Shown here: one piece after another, positions 11,001 to 19,795 of the stretch
Layout: every line of letters begins with the position of its first letter
How positions within the stretch are numbered: the stretch's first letter is position 1
Source: COE1 sp949066965
GTDB taxonomy: Bacteria > Bacillota > Clostridia > Lachnospirales > Lachnospiraceae
Reading direction: 5' to 3'
Length of the DNA stretch: 64,000 nucleotides
Assembly (NCBI GenBank): GCA_949066965.1
Contig: CARTDA010000013.1
Location: 24,651-88,650 of the forward strand
Notes under the pieces: generated by a model
Databases searched by the model: none
What the model saw: only the letters and a program-made list of their open reading frames with translations
What the model was told of the DNA's origin: nothing
Translations under genes and position numbers: made by a program

Positions 11001-12799
11001 TTTCCGAAATCCCACTTGTTTTCACAGGCAGGTTCCTTGTACCAGCCGTCAAAAACAAATCCTTCCTTAACCGGATTTTCGGGTTGTTCAATGGTTTCGT
11101 TTTCCGGGACGGACTGTGTGGGCAGGATTGTGTCGTCGCCACAGGCAAAGGTCACTGTATGCCGCAGAGGTACATCCTCCGCAACAGTGTAGGTGAATGT
11201 GGCAGTGTCGCTGTCTGCGCAGCCTTCCTTGATGGCAATTGCCTTTATGGTGATGTCTGCATTGACAACAATCGGGTTTGTATACAAAGTGCTTTCAGCG
11301 GTAGGAGCTGTGCCGTCAAGCGTATAGTAGATGGCGGCATTATCTTCGCTGGTGAGTACCAGTTCGGTTTCCTTTGCAACGACTTCCCCTGTCTCAATGC
11401 TCGCCCCTGGGGTGGCAAGCTTCTCTTCTTCGCCGGATATGGAGAAGAAGCTTACGGTGTAGCTGATATAGGGTTTTTCATTCTTTGTAACTGTTACCTG
11501 GAAGGTATCCCCGTCTGCATAGTCAGAAACTGCCGTGGTTTCAGGACGGAAAATAATGTAGCTTTCCGCTGGTGAGCGGGTACTGTCCACATAGAATATA
11601 CCGTCTGATGAATCTTTTGAGAACGTCCACTCCCTATTGTCAGACTCTCTTGTGAGAGAAACGCGGATGTCCGATGCGTCTATGGATTCTCCTGCTGAAA
11701 CAGACCATGGAGACGCAGTGCCAAAATATTCGACAGGCATAGTCTGCGCCGGCCATGCAACGCGTAATCCGTCCTTGCTGCCTTCGGCAGCTTCGCCAGT
11801 GTACAGAGCGCTGTATATGCCGTTTTCGCCTTTTACAACGCCGAAACCGACCTGTTCCATGGATGGAGCCAGGATGCGTCTGCGGTTCTGAAGCGTTGAA
11901 AGGCTGTCACTGTCGTTTTCCGCCATCCATGTATCGAGAATGGTAGTATTCAGGGTCTGTGTCTGTTCGTCCGTATAGGCGGTGCTGGAATGTGCAGCGC
12001 CTTCGCAGCCCAGCTTGTAAAGGGTATCTGACATACCATCTGGCTGCGCGGGTTCGCGGATGAGAGCATTGCTGACATAGTTCAGCAGTGCAGCGGACTG
12101 GCTCAAGCGGCTGTATTCGTCATTTGCGGACACATCGGAGGGCAGTCCTGCAATAAAACGTATTTGGCGCACCATGGCTGCCGCAGAGTCGCATGTGGCA
12201 TCGGAAAGGGCACCGGCGCTGTAAGGCGCTTCTAAAACAGGAGTTGTCTTATAGGAGGTTTTATCAGTCTTTACTGCTTTTTCCTGACTGATATATTCCC
12301 GAATTTCGTCTGCGGTGTGATAAGCCGCCTGCAGGCCTGTGTCGGTGGATTCGCTCTCAGTCTCAAAAACAGTTGTTTCTTCATCTTCTGTCTCGGTGCC
12401 GATCACGGTTTCGGTCGGTGTTTCGGCCGATTCGTCGGTTTCTGTTGTGTCGGTTGAATCTTCGGCTTCTGTTGACGGTGTTTCGTCAGAAGATGCCGTT
12501 TCTGTTTCTGGCTGTTCTGTGCCATCATCGCTGGAAGGTGCTTCTGTCAGCGCCGGTTCTGAATGAATTTCGGAGGAGGCGCTTTCTTCTGTTTCTTTTT
12601 CAGGCATTGTTTCCTCTGCATTGCTATTTTCCCCGGTCTCCGTTTGTGCAGGGGCGTCTTCTGAATGGACAAAGTCCCCTGATGTGCTATTTTCGCTCAT
12701 TTCGGTCGTGTGCTGTTCTGATGCCCAGGCGGGAACATCCATGGCAGTAAATACCATTGCGATTGATAACAGCATGCATAATAATTTTTTCTTCATCAT
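8081..12799 (-). CDS. Large secreted multidomain protein (CAP, InlB-type repeats, propeller-like C-terminus)
   Basis: A 1572-residue exported protein. In order: signal peptide (about 1-27, ending AWA-S); an acidic Ser/Thr/Glu/Pro linker to ~155; a CAP/SCP-like domain containing RRRILAPSMEQVGFG; a chitobiase C-terminal-like module (AIYYTLDGTAPT); three InlB/Listeria-Bacteroides repeats each ending in Y-A-K-W; several Ig-like repeats containing NYTG/YKG turns; and a C-terminal ~370 residues with repeated beta-strand blocks resembling a propeller. There is no LPXTG motif or C-terminal hydrophobic anchor, so it is either released or held non-covalently. The InlB repeats differ enough to be old duplications. 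Its function (adhesion, glycan binding) is inference only. Confidence 0.8.
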   Translation of the reverse strand: MMKKKLLCMLLSIAMVFTAMDVPAWASEQHTTEMSENSTSGDFVHSEDAPAQTETGENSNAEETMPEKETEESASSEIHSEPALTEAPSSDDGTEQPETETASSDETPSTEAEDSTDTTETDESAETPTETVIGTETEDEETTVFETESESTDTGLQAAYHTADEIREYISQEKAVKTDKTSYKTTPVLEAPYSAGALSDATCDSAAAMVRQIRFIAGLPSDVSANDEYSRLSQSAALLNYVSNALIREPAQPDGMSDTLYKLGCEGAAHSSTAYTDEQTQTLNTTILDTWMAENDSDSLSTLQNRRRILAPSMEQVGFGVVKGENGIYSALYTGEAAEGSKDGLRVAWPAQTMPVEYFGTASPWSVSAGESIDASDIRVSLTRESDNREWTFSKDSSDGIFYVDSTRSPAESYIIFRPETTAVSDYADGDTFQVTVTKNEKPYISYTVSFFSISGEEEKLATPGASIETGEVVAKETELVLTSEDNAAIYYTLDGTAPTAESTLYTNPIVVNADITIKAIAIKEGCADSDTATFTYTVAEDVPLRHTVTFACGDDTILPTQSVPENETIEQPENPVKEGFVFDGWYKEPACENKWDFGNDTVTEDVTLYAKWAELAYTICFEMQGLGVQIPSVTAGSGALLTAPDTPAAEGYLFEGWYKEPECINAWDFAADTVSADISLYAKWAEEATTETKHTYTVTFDMQGIGTQPEPISVENGELLTAPGTPAAEGYTFVEWYQEADCTNAWNFETDVVTADMVLYAKWVQAEHTETNTGSLETAANTKIELTSENTKFSNIKAKVYDGKQYLPAVKVSFKSGTKWVSLVEGVDYTSAYRNNTNAGNAQVVIRGAGNYTGEVTKEFEIKKKPMNKLKVVADSLTVNSDPKRSLRLMVYDGSRKLGNNEYILEYDAENLTKKKTNSAKIIVRAAENSNYSGFVTAKVAVYELKDTERLIGPSNVQYHDNIREATYTGKPITSVVPYVIYKVSNTETITLQKDKDYKVQYQNNVNTGTAYFIVTGKGQYKGRVIGEFRINASNAEFVIKPIPSKTYNGSLQKPKVSVKDGSRTLRLDKDYTVSYGNNLNASTETRKASVTVTGIGNYAKSPRQTVTFDINPQKISKASLQGSLTTGITLTYNKRPLTQGRDYNTPVYDTVKGSKVAVTITGKGNFTGAVKKSAKVDVPAAKMTPVISSNKNRQNYTSFEGTVMRSYLLKAKDNFIRIEHVGGKGIYAETYSPDLTLRSRKYIKMELPMFGGFYEGAKYYFIVFGQNNMENNDEVEVIRVVKYDKKWNRKGSVSMYGANTAEPFKNGSVRMAEYDDMLYVRTCHKMYNGHQANISFSVQTSNMKIMQQYTGVSGIWSGYVSHSFNQFIMTDGSDLLAVDHGDAYPRSVVMVKYNKKANEENALGGCKNVDVLKIQGGINAYTGVSVGGFEASDSAYLTAGNSVDQNPETYTTGGVRNIFVTGTQKDNFSREGTAVHWITNYKDKAEASVTTPQLVKISGTEFLLMWGEGTQVKCILLNASGEPTSGIYSYDGMLSDCKPILVDGSVMWYYTSNSEPVFCKLNPEDIRKQS

Positions 12800-13027
12800 A
12801 TAAATCCCTCTACTTTTTAATTTTTTCCTGGCAGCTATAATGAAAAATAGTCTGGAGTTGTTTGAAAATCCTGCGTTTACTATAGCTAATTATATAATAC
12901 ACGCCCAGAGTTTTCCATAGCGTTTTCAAAAATCACATGGATTTGGCATGTTGGATATTATGCATACAGATGTGATGCCGGTTTGCACAAAATTGAATGA
13001 GCGGGATATGCAAAAAGGTAAAATAAA

Positions 13028-15334
13028 GTGTCCACCGATAACATGCATCGCACGTATCGGTTTCCCATAAAGGAGCTTCTGCATTTGGGACGGAATGAAA
13101 TCTGCATTGCTTTTCATTCGGTGCTGCGTTTTATGGAGAATTATTCCTATCAGGAAAACAAGGTAATTCAGTATGTCCCATGTGGGGCGATGCGCGGAAA
13201 CCAGCTGGTGCGTAAGGCGCATTCCATGTTTGGATGGGACTGGGGCCCGCAGCTTGTCGATGCGGGAATCTGGCGTCCTATCTATATAGAAGGAACAGAA
13301 ATGGTCAGAATCGAGGATATGCGTATCAGGCAGGCTCATGAGGCGGATGGCAGTGTGCGTATCAGGGCGGCGGTAACATTGTCTGGTACAGAGAAGGTGG
13401 TGCGGAATCAGACAGCAGGCGGGGCATTGAACCGTGGGGCATCGGGGCAGGCTGGAATTGCGGTGACAGTGACGCTGGCAGAACAGAATCCCGGTCAGGT
13501 TTCCGAACCGCTTGTGGAAGCTGAGGCAGTGCACCTTGAAGGTTCGGGATGGATGCCGGTTTACGAGGCGGAGATGACTGTGCGGAATCCGAAGCTCTGG
13601 TGGCCAAACGGCTATGGGGAGCAGGCGTTGTATGTGCTGAAGGTTTCTGCCCATTTGGATGGTGTGTGCGTGCAGTGCGAGGCAAAGACCATCGGCCTGC
13701 GCACTATGACGGTCAGTCAGGAGGCAGACGCGTGGGGGAATGAGTTTGCACTTATGGTCAATGGCGTGAAAATTTTCACAAAAGGCGCAAACTATATTCC
13801 GGAGGACGCCGTTTATCCGTGGATTGATGAAAAGAAAGTGGATTATCTGCTGAAATGCTGCGCCCGCGCGCACTTTAACTGTGTCCGTGTCTGGGGAGGC
13901 GGCTATTATCCGTCAGATACCTTTTATGATTTGTGTGACCGGTATGGTCTGATAGTGTGGCAGGACTTGATGTATGCCTGCAACGTGTATGATGTGACGG
14001 ACGAGTTTGCAGCCACGGTCAGACAGGAGACGCTCGACAATGTGCGGCGGCTGCGGCACCATGCGTCGCTCGGGCTCTGGTGCGGCAACAATGAAATTGA
14101 GTCCGCGTGGCACCACTGGGGAGATTTCCAGAAAGAGTCGGCGTATCTGCGCGCAGATTATATCCGGCTGTTTGAGGATATCCTGCCAAGGGCGGTGCGC
14201 GAGGCGGATGACGTGACCTTTTACTGGCATTCGTCTCCGTCGTCGGGCGGGTGCTTTGATGACCCGGATTCGGACAGGCGCGGTGATGTGCATTACTGGG
14301 ATGTATGGCATGGGCAGAAGCCCTTTAGCGATTATCAGAAGTATTTTTTCCGGTTCTGTTCGGAGTTTGGGTTCCAGTCCTTTCCCTGTCTGAAAACGGT
14401 GGAAGCTTTTACGGAGGAGGCAGACAGGAATATCTTTTCAAAAGTGATGGAGAGCCATCAGAAAAACGATTCCGCGAACGGAAAAATGCTTTATTATCTG
14501 TCCGAGAATTTTCGATATCCCAAGGATTTTAAGAGCCTGCTCTATGTGACACAGGTTTTGCAGGGGATGGCAATCAAGAGCGGCGTTGACCACTGGCGGC
14601 GCAACAGGGGGCGCTGCATGGGAACGCTTTACTGGCAGCTCAATGACAACTGGCCGGTGGCTTCGTGGGCAGGCATTGATTATTATGGGAGATGGAAGGC
14701 GCTGCATTACATGGCGGCGAGGTTTTATGCCCCCATCGCGGTAAGTATTCAGAAAACGGAGGACTCTGTCAGCGTTTTTCTTGCGAATGAGACGTTTGAA
14801 GAAAAACAGTGCAGTGTTGTGCTGCGTGTGCGGGATTTGGGATTTCGTGTGTGGGCAGTGCGGACAAAAGAGGCGCGGGCAGGAGCGCTGGGCGCATGTG
14901 AGCTTTTGCGGTGCAGTATGGACGACATGCCTTTTGGGCGGACGGATGGAGACCCTGCGGACTGTATGGCGGGAGATTCCTGCAGTCTGTTTCTGGAGGC
15001 GGAAGTCACACTTTCCGACGGAACGGTTTTGACGGATGCGGACACTTTTGTGCCATACAAACATATGGAGCTGCCGAAACCGCATTTTGCGACAGCGGTC
15101 AAGGAGATGGGGGACTGCTTTGAGATTACAGTGCAAAGCGACGTGTTTGCACCGTTTGTCGAGATGGATTTTGCAGATGCGGATGTGATTTTCAGCGATA
15201 ATTTCTTTACGGTTACGAGTGAAAAACCAGTGACTGTCAGGCTGGAAAAATGCGACATTCTGCGCGGAAGCTTTGCCGATGCGGCGGATTTGAACGCGCG
15301 GCTTGTGCTTGTGAGTGTGGCGGGGACGTATTGA
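13028..15334 (+). pseudogene. Beta-mannosidase (GH2), N-terminally truncated
   Basis: The 768-residue frame matches GH2 beta-mannosidases, which cleave terminal beta-mannosyl residues. The acid/base glutamate is in GNNE (about residue 355) and the nucleophile in SEFGFQSF (about residue 444). The match begins abruptly at STDNMHRTYRF, a motif that in the family lies about 100 residues inside the jelly-roll domain, so the N-terminus is missing. An in-frame TAA lies 9 bases upstream of the GTG, there is no good ribosome site, and no family-like sequence was found before it. A 5' deletion is likely and folding is doubtful. A decayed ATP-grasp fragment follows. Confidence 0.75.
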
Positions 15335-15358
15335 GTTTGGAAAAATAAAGAGGGGAGA

Positions 15359-15539
15359 GTGATTGTCAAAACAGTTGTGTTTCCATCCGGCTTTTTTGAC
15401 ATCTGCAAGGTAGACGAGGATTTGCAGGAGGAGTATGATGCGGTGCTGGAAACAGGGATGTTTCACGTGGCGTTTTTGGCATGACAAGTGGTTTAACGAG
15501 GGAACACTGACACTGAAGGGGGAATATGCACGCGAGTAG
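15359..15539 (+). pseudogene. ATP-grasp family protein remnant, frameshifted
   Basis: After AGGGGAG, a GTG opens a 41-codon frame beginning VKTVVFPSGFFDICKVDEDL and containing EEYDAV and ETGMF. It stops at 15482. The adjacent frame continues without a break as DKWFNEGTLTLKGEY and then stops at 15537. Together they resemble the N-terminus of a clostridial ATP-grasp protein family in which a similar tract reads continuously into Y-D-K-W-F-N-E-G. The rest of the gene is absent. I read it as a frameshifted and truncated relic; family assignment rests on recollection of the motif. Confidence 0.6.
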
Positions 15540-15563
15540 GGAGATAAATCTTCTCTGTGCGGC

Positions 15564-15593
15564 TTGACATAACAGGTCTATTGGTGATAGACT
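15564..15593 (+). promoter_or_regulatory. Promoter of the BlaI-like/M56 operon
   Basis: TTGACA at 15564-15569 is a perfect -35, with TAGACT 18 bases downstream as -10. It overlaps the first operator palindrome, the arrangement expected for autorepression. Confidence 0.7.
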
Positions 15594-15625
15594 TAAAGGA
15601 AGGGTTTATCGTCAATAGACCTGTT
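15571..15625. promoter_or_regulatory. Twin operator palindromes for the BlaI-like repressor
   Basis: Two copies of a 6-5-6 palindrome are present: GTCTAT-N5-ATAGAC at 15576-15592 and GTTTAT-N5-ATAGAC at 15604-15620, centred 28 bases apart. The pair is itself framed by a perfect 13-bp inverted repeat (AACAGGTCTATTG with CAATAGACCTGTT). BlaI/MecI repressors bind paired dyads around their promoter, so these are probable binding sites. Confidence 0.75.
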
Positions 15626-15674
15626 TGGCATTAAATAAAAATTTACGAATGTAAGTTAAGAAGGGAGTTTTACC

Positions 15675-16034
15675 ATGAGGGAATACCGTCTGGCAGAGGG
15701 GGAGGCAAAGTTTGCCAAGCTCATCTGGGACAATGAGCCGGTTGGATCGATGCAGCTTGTAAAGCTGAGTGAGATGCAGCTGGGGTGGAAGAAATCAACG
15801 ACCTATACTGTGTTAAAGAAGCTGTGTGACAGGGGGCTGTTCCAGAATGCGGATGCAGTCGTCACCTCGCTTGTGACGCAGGAGGAGTTTGCGAGTGGAA
15901 AGAGCAGGCAGTTTGTGGAGGAGAGCTTTGGTGGCTCGCTGCCAAAATTTCTGACGGCGTTTATCGGAAAACAGAAGCTTACTGACAGCGAGGTTGAGGA
16001 ATTAAAGAATTTAATTGACCATTACAGGGAATAG
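15675..16034 (+). CDS. BlaI/MecI/CopY family transcriptional repressor
   Basis: A 119-residue winged-helix repressor of the penicillinase-repressor family, with the characteristic N-terminal LAEGEAKFAKLIWDNEP and W-K-K-S-T-T-Y-T-V-L-K-K-L recognition helix. Family members are cleaved or released when a partner M56 membrane protease senses a signal. That partner is encoded 10 bases downstream. GGGAG precedes the ATG. Despite the family name, there is no beta-lactamase nearby, so the trigger need not be an antibiotic. Confidence 0.9.
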   Translation: MREYRLAEGEAKFAKLIWDNEPVGSMQLVKLSEMQLGWKKSTTYTVLKKLCDRGLFQNADAVVTSLVTQEEFASGKSRQFVEESFGGSLPKFLTAFIGKQKLTDSEVEELKNLIDHYRE

Positions 16035-16044
16035 GGGGTACACA

Positions 16045-17529
16045 ATGGAGCAGATTTTTATCAGTGTTCTGAACAGGAGCCTGACAGCGGCTTACTGTGT
16101 AGTAGTCGTACTTTGTATCAGAATGTGTATCCGGCGGTTTCCCAAGGTGTATTCCTATGCCCTGTGGCTGGTGGTGTTCGTGCGCTTTGCGGTACCATTC
16201 TCGCTGCAAAGCGTGCATGGCATTGTGCGGATCAGCAGCAGGGCGATTCCGGCAGATATCGGTCTGGAACAGAAACCGCATATTGAAACCGGCATCGGGC
16301 AGCTGGACTATGCGGCAAACAGGATACTTGCGTGGTCATTGCCGCAGACAGATGCTGCGGTGAGTGTCAATCCGATGCAGGTTGTTTTGTCTGTTGCAGC
16401 GTGGATATGGCTGGCGGTGGCAGCTGTGCTGACTGCATACTGGGTGGTCTCGTATCTGCGACTAAAACGCAGGCTAAAGGAGGCGGTCTGGGTGGAGAGG
16501 GACATCTGGACGACGGATAAAATTTCAGTTCCCTTTGTCATGGGAATCCTGAAACCGCGCATCTACCTTCCGCCGGGACTTTCAGAGAAGGAGCGCGCGT
16601 GCGTCATCAGCCATGAACGCGTACATGTGCGTCGCCTGGATTATCTGGTCAAGCAGCTTGCGTATGTGGTTGCATGTTTCCACTGGTTCAATCCGATGGT
16701 GTGGCTTGCGCTCTGGCTGATGTGCCGTGACATGGAGCTGTCCTGTGACGAGGCAGTGTTAAGGCATTCCGGACTGGACGGCGAACAGGGACTTTTGTAT
16801 AAAAAGGAGTATGCGGCGGCGCTGCTGACACTGGCGTGTGGCAAAACAGTCCGGTTTTCCGGTTCATTGTTTTTTGGGATGAAAAATGTAAAAGGGCGCA
16901 TACGGAATGCGCTGGCATTTCAGAAACAAGGCAAATTTATGACATGTGTGTCAGTTATGCTGCTTTTTCTGGCATCAATTGGACTGATGGGAAGCAGAAA
17001 GGTATCGCTGTCAGACTATAAGGATGAGGTTTGTGCCCGCCTGAAAGAGGATGGCTGCACGGATGTCTGCTGGATTCCGGAGGAATACTGGGCTGGGATA
17101 GAGGGGCTTGCGGGCAGGGAGCAGGCGTATCCGATCATTGTCGCATCGGACGGGGTCTGGGAGAACGAGAGCGGGGACAGACATACGATTTGCGCGACAG
17201 TCTACTGTCTAACGGAAGAAGGCCTGAAGGAGGTCGGGACGCTGGACAGCAGCAGTTCCGCAATGCCGCTCTGCTATGATATGACTGGCATTTACTGCGG
17301 GTCACATCAAATGGGAAACCGGTGTACAATCAACACAAAGACATGGGCGTGTGAGACTGCGGAGTGGGTGTCAGTTGACTACTATGAAGATCCGGAAGGG
17401 GTGTACTATTACGGACTGGGCGATGCAGTGCAAAAATCTACACAGGAGGAGTGGGATGCATTCTGGAACAGGCGGTTTCTGGCGGCGGAAGTGATGGCGT
17501 TTGAGGTGCTGCCGGATGTTTCTGAATAG
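16045..17529 (+). CDS. BlaR1-like M56 membrane metallopeptidase with unrecognised sensor domain
   Basis: Partner of the upstream repressor, 494 residues. The M56 part has several transmembrane segments and the zinc motif HERVH at about residue 189, followed by the family motif ELSCDEAVL. After a last transmembrane segment near 310-325 there is a ~170-residue extracellular domain that is not the penicillin-binding domain of BlaR1/MecR1. I do not recognise it. I use the ATG with AGGGGGT 6 bases ahead rather than an upstream TTG at 16015. Inferred role: senses an envelope signal and inactivates the repressor. Confidence 0.85.
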   Translation: MEQIFISVLNRSLTAAYCVVVVLCIRMCIRRFPKVYSYALWLVVFVRFAVPFSLQSVHGIVRISSRAIPADIGLEQKPHIETGIGQLDYAANRILAWSLPQTDAAVSVNPMQVVLSVAAWIWLAVAAVLTAYWVVSYLRLKRRLKEAVWVERDIWTTDKISVPFVMGILKPRIYLPPGLSEKERACVISHERVHVRRLDYLVKQLAYVVACFHWFNPMVWLALWLMCRDMELSCDEAVLRHSGLDGEQGLLYKKEYAAALLTLACGKTVRFSGSLFFGMKNVKGRIRNALAFQKQGKFMTCVSVMLLFLASIGLMGSRKVSLSDYKDEVCARLKEDGCTDVCWIPEEYWAGIEGLAGREQAYPIIVASDGVWENESGDRHTICATVYCLTEEGLKEVGTLDSSSSAMPLCYDMTGIYCGSHQMGNRCTINTKTWACETAEWVSVDYYEDPEGVYYYGLGDAVQKSTQEEWDAFWNRRFLAAEVMAFEVLPDVSE

Positions 17530-17603
17530 GTTGCGGATGTAGTCTGCATTATGCTATACTGAACAAAAGGATAATCGCTTATTTCATAGAAAAGAGGTAT
17601 GGT

Positions 17604-19301
17604 ATGACCGGAAAAGCATTGCTTCCCATGGGGATTGAGAATTTTAAAGAAATTCGCACGGCAAAATATTATTATGTAGATAAAACCGGACTGATTCAAT
17701 CATTATTGGAACATTTCGGAAAGGTCAAACTGTTCACGCGTCCGAGACGGTTTGGAAAGACGCTGAATATGAGTATGCTGAAATATTTTTTTGAGACAGG
17801 CAGTGACAGTGCACTTTTTGATGGTCTTGAGATTTCAAAGGAGAGAGAACTTTGTGACGAATATATGGGAAAGTTTCCTGTGATTTCCATTACTTTAAAA
17901 GGCGCGACCGGGATGAATTTTGAGGAGGCAAAAGGACTGCTCCGTTTTATTATCGGCAATGAGGCACTGCGGTTTCAGTTTCTGCTGCAGAGTGACCGGC
18001 TGACAGCGATTGAGCGAAAACGATATGAGGCACTGGTCGACATGGATAAAACAGGTGCGTTTACAATGTCGGACGAACTGTTAAAGAACAGCCTGCAAAT
18101 CTTGTCACAGCTGCTGCAAAAGCATTACGGTCAGAATGTGGTCATTCTGATTGATGAGTATGATGTGCCACTCGACAAGGCATACCAGTCAGGGTATTAC
18201 GATTCTATGGTGGAACTGATCAGGGTTCTGTTCGGGAATGCATTTAAGACAAACGACAGCCTGAAATTTGCGGTACTGACAGGGTGCCTTAGAATTTCAA
18301 GAGAAAGCATTTTTACAGGAATTAATAATTTTAGCGTGTATACGGTAAAAGATGTCCAGTATAATGAATATTTTGGATTTACGGATGAGGAAGTCAGGCA
18401 GATGCTTGCATACTATGACTTTATGGAAAAATATGATTCCATCAAAGAGTGGTATGACGGCTATCATTTTAACAACCTTGACATTTACTGCCCATGGGAT
18501 GTGGTGAGCTACTGCCATGCCCTGAGAATGCAGCCCGCCATGGAACCGCAGAATTACTGGGTAAACACGAGCAGCAATGACATTGTCAGGAGATTTATCA
18601 ACAAGGCGGATGCAGCCACAAAGGATGAAATCGAACAGCTGGTCAACGGCGGCACCATCCGAAAGCGGATAAAGCAGGAACTGACCTACAGGGATCTGGA
18701 TTCCAGCATCGAGAATCTGTGGAGCATCCTTTTTACAACAGGATACCTGACCCAGTGCGGACAGGATGCGGATGGCATGACGGGGCTTGTCATTCCAAAC
18801 AGGGAAATACGCTGGATATACGAGGAACAGATACAGGAGTGGTTCAGGGAGGAAACACGAAAGGATGTCCGGAAGCTGGAAAACCTGGGCAGGGCGTTTG
18901 AGGAAAATGACACGGAAACGATAGAAAAAGAATTTACATCCTACCTGAGAAAGACCATCAGCATCCGCGACACAAACACGAAAAAGAAAATGAAGGAGAA
19001 TTTTTACCACGGAATCCTGCTGGGGCTGTTTGCGGGAATGGACGGCTGGAAGGTCAGATCCAATGCCGAGTCCGGCGAGGGCTACAGTGATATCAGCGTG
19101 GAAGTGGAGGACAGGGACATCGGCATCATCATAGAATTAAAATATGCCGAAAAGGCATCATTCGACGAAGGATGCAGGGAAGCACTGCGGCAAATTGATG
19201 ACAGGAATTATGAGGAAGCGCTGCTCGACGACGGCATGAAAACCATCTACAGATATGGGATTGCATGCTACAAAAAGCGCTGTAAGGTGGTTTCGGGATA
19301 A
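17604..19301 (+). CDS. AAA-ATPase-like / PD-(D/E)XK nuclease family protein
   Basis: A 565-residue protein of the paired AAA-ATPase-like and PD-(D/E)XK_9 architecture, abundant in gut Firmicutes and Bacteroidetes. The N-terminal half has Walker A in RPRRFGKTLNMS (about residues 46-57) and Walker B in VVILIDEYDVPLD (about 178-190). The C-terminal domain ends with a nuclease-like core, D-I-S-V-E then IIIELKYAE (about 508-516). Biological role is not established for the family; defence or mobile-element functions have been suggested. It is monocistronic, with AAAAGAGG before the ATG. Confidence 0.85.
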   Translation: MTGKALLPMGIENFKEIRTAKYYYVDKTGLIQSLLEHFGKVKLFTRPRRFGKTLNMSMLKYFFETGSDSALFDGLEISKERELCDEYMGKFPVISITLKGATGMNFEEAKGLLRFIIGNEALRFQFLLQSDRLTAIERKRYEALVDMDKTGAFTMSDELLKNSLQILSQLLQKHYGQNVVILIDEYDVPLDKAYQSGYYDSMVELIRVLFGNAFKTNDSLKFAVLTGCLRISRESIFTGINNFSVYTVKDVQYNEYFGFTDEEVRQMLAYYDFMEKYDSIKEWYDGYHFNNLDIYCPWDVVSYCHALRMQPAMEPQNYWVNTSSNDIVRRFINKADAATKDEIEQLVNGGTIRKRIKQELTYRDLDSSIENLWSILFTTGYLTQCGQDADGMTGLVIPNREIRWIYEEQIQEWFREETRKDVRKLENLGRAFEENDTETIEKEFTSYLRKTISIRDTNTKKKMKENFYHGILLGLFAGMDGWKVRSNAESGEGYSDISVEVEDRDIGIIIELKYAEKASFDEGCREALRQIDDRNYEEALLDDGMKTIYRYGIACYKKRCKVVSG

Positions 19302-19592
19302 TGGCTGGTGTTTATATGAATAATTACGCTCATCAGCATTTCTGGATGCAAATAATAGTCCTGTTTCGTAAGAAGTGAGGGCGTAGGAAGCGACGTTGCA
19401 GTTTTCAATCATATAATCCACGGTGACGCCCAGAATTTCGGACAGCCTTATTAGGATTTCAATGGATGGCTGCCGGTCGCCTGTCTCATATCGGGAATAT
19501 ACATTGGGGGAACAGCCGAGTTCGTCTGCAATTTTTTTCTGTGAAATCCCCTTTTAAAGTCGTATTTCTTGTCCAATACGATACTTGTTGCA
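19302..19592 (-). pseudogene. XRE-type helix-turn-helix regulator remnant
   Basis: Reading the complement from about 19592 gives YRIGQEIRL, a TAA stop (19554-19556), then KGISQKKIADELGC, SRYETGDRQPSIEIL and ILGVTVDYMIEN. This is a textbook XRE/lambda-repressor-like helix-turn-helix. The stop falls inside helix 1, and no start codon lies in frame just upstream. After the HTH the frame runs on into the antisense of the AAA/nuclease gene, so the original C-terminus is also lost. It is a dead regulator, possibly once of the divergent cassette at 19.8 kb. Confidence 0.7.
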
Positions 19593-19729
19593 TATCGGGC
19601 GGAAATTCCTGTCACATAATAGCATGTCCACCCTTCAACCGTTTTTCCATCAATTGCCGGAAAAGGCAGTTACACTGGAACAGCAACGGAGATAGCCAAT
19701 TAGTCCATAATCGTTATACCCCAAGTATA

Positions 19730-19758
19730 TTGACATTTATCAAGCCTGCATTTACTAT
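19730..19758 (+). promoter_or_regulatory. Promoter of the kinase/Thg1 cassette
   Basis: TTGACA (19730-19735), a 17-base spacer and TACTAT (19753-19758) form a plausible sigma-A promoter. The -10 lies inside the left arm of a long inverted repeat. Confidence 0.65.
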
Positions 19759-19795
19759 AAAAGTAAGGGTGCTTTATATAGTAAATGCAGGCTTG
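19741..19795. repeat. 19-bp perfect inverted repeat over the promoter of the kinase/Thg1 cassette
   Basis: Arms at 19741-19759 and 19777-19795 are exact reverse complements (CAAGCCTGCATTTACTATA on the left). AAAG/CTTT in the loop extends the stem. It overlaps the -10 and ends 31 bases before the start codon. It could be an operator or a 5' UTR hairpin; there is no U-tract, so a simple terminator is unlikely. Confidence 0.85.

Noticed and set aside
10386..12803. Ser/Val-rich and other plus-strand frames opposite the large surface protein
   Set aside because: They are antisense shadows of its Ser/Thr/Glu-rich and repeat regions, without ribosome sites or recognisable domains.
14438..15487. A 349-residue minus-strand frame opposite the beta-mannosidase
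   Set aside because: Composition rich in His/Arg/Cys and lack of any motif or start signal show it is a shadow frame.
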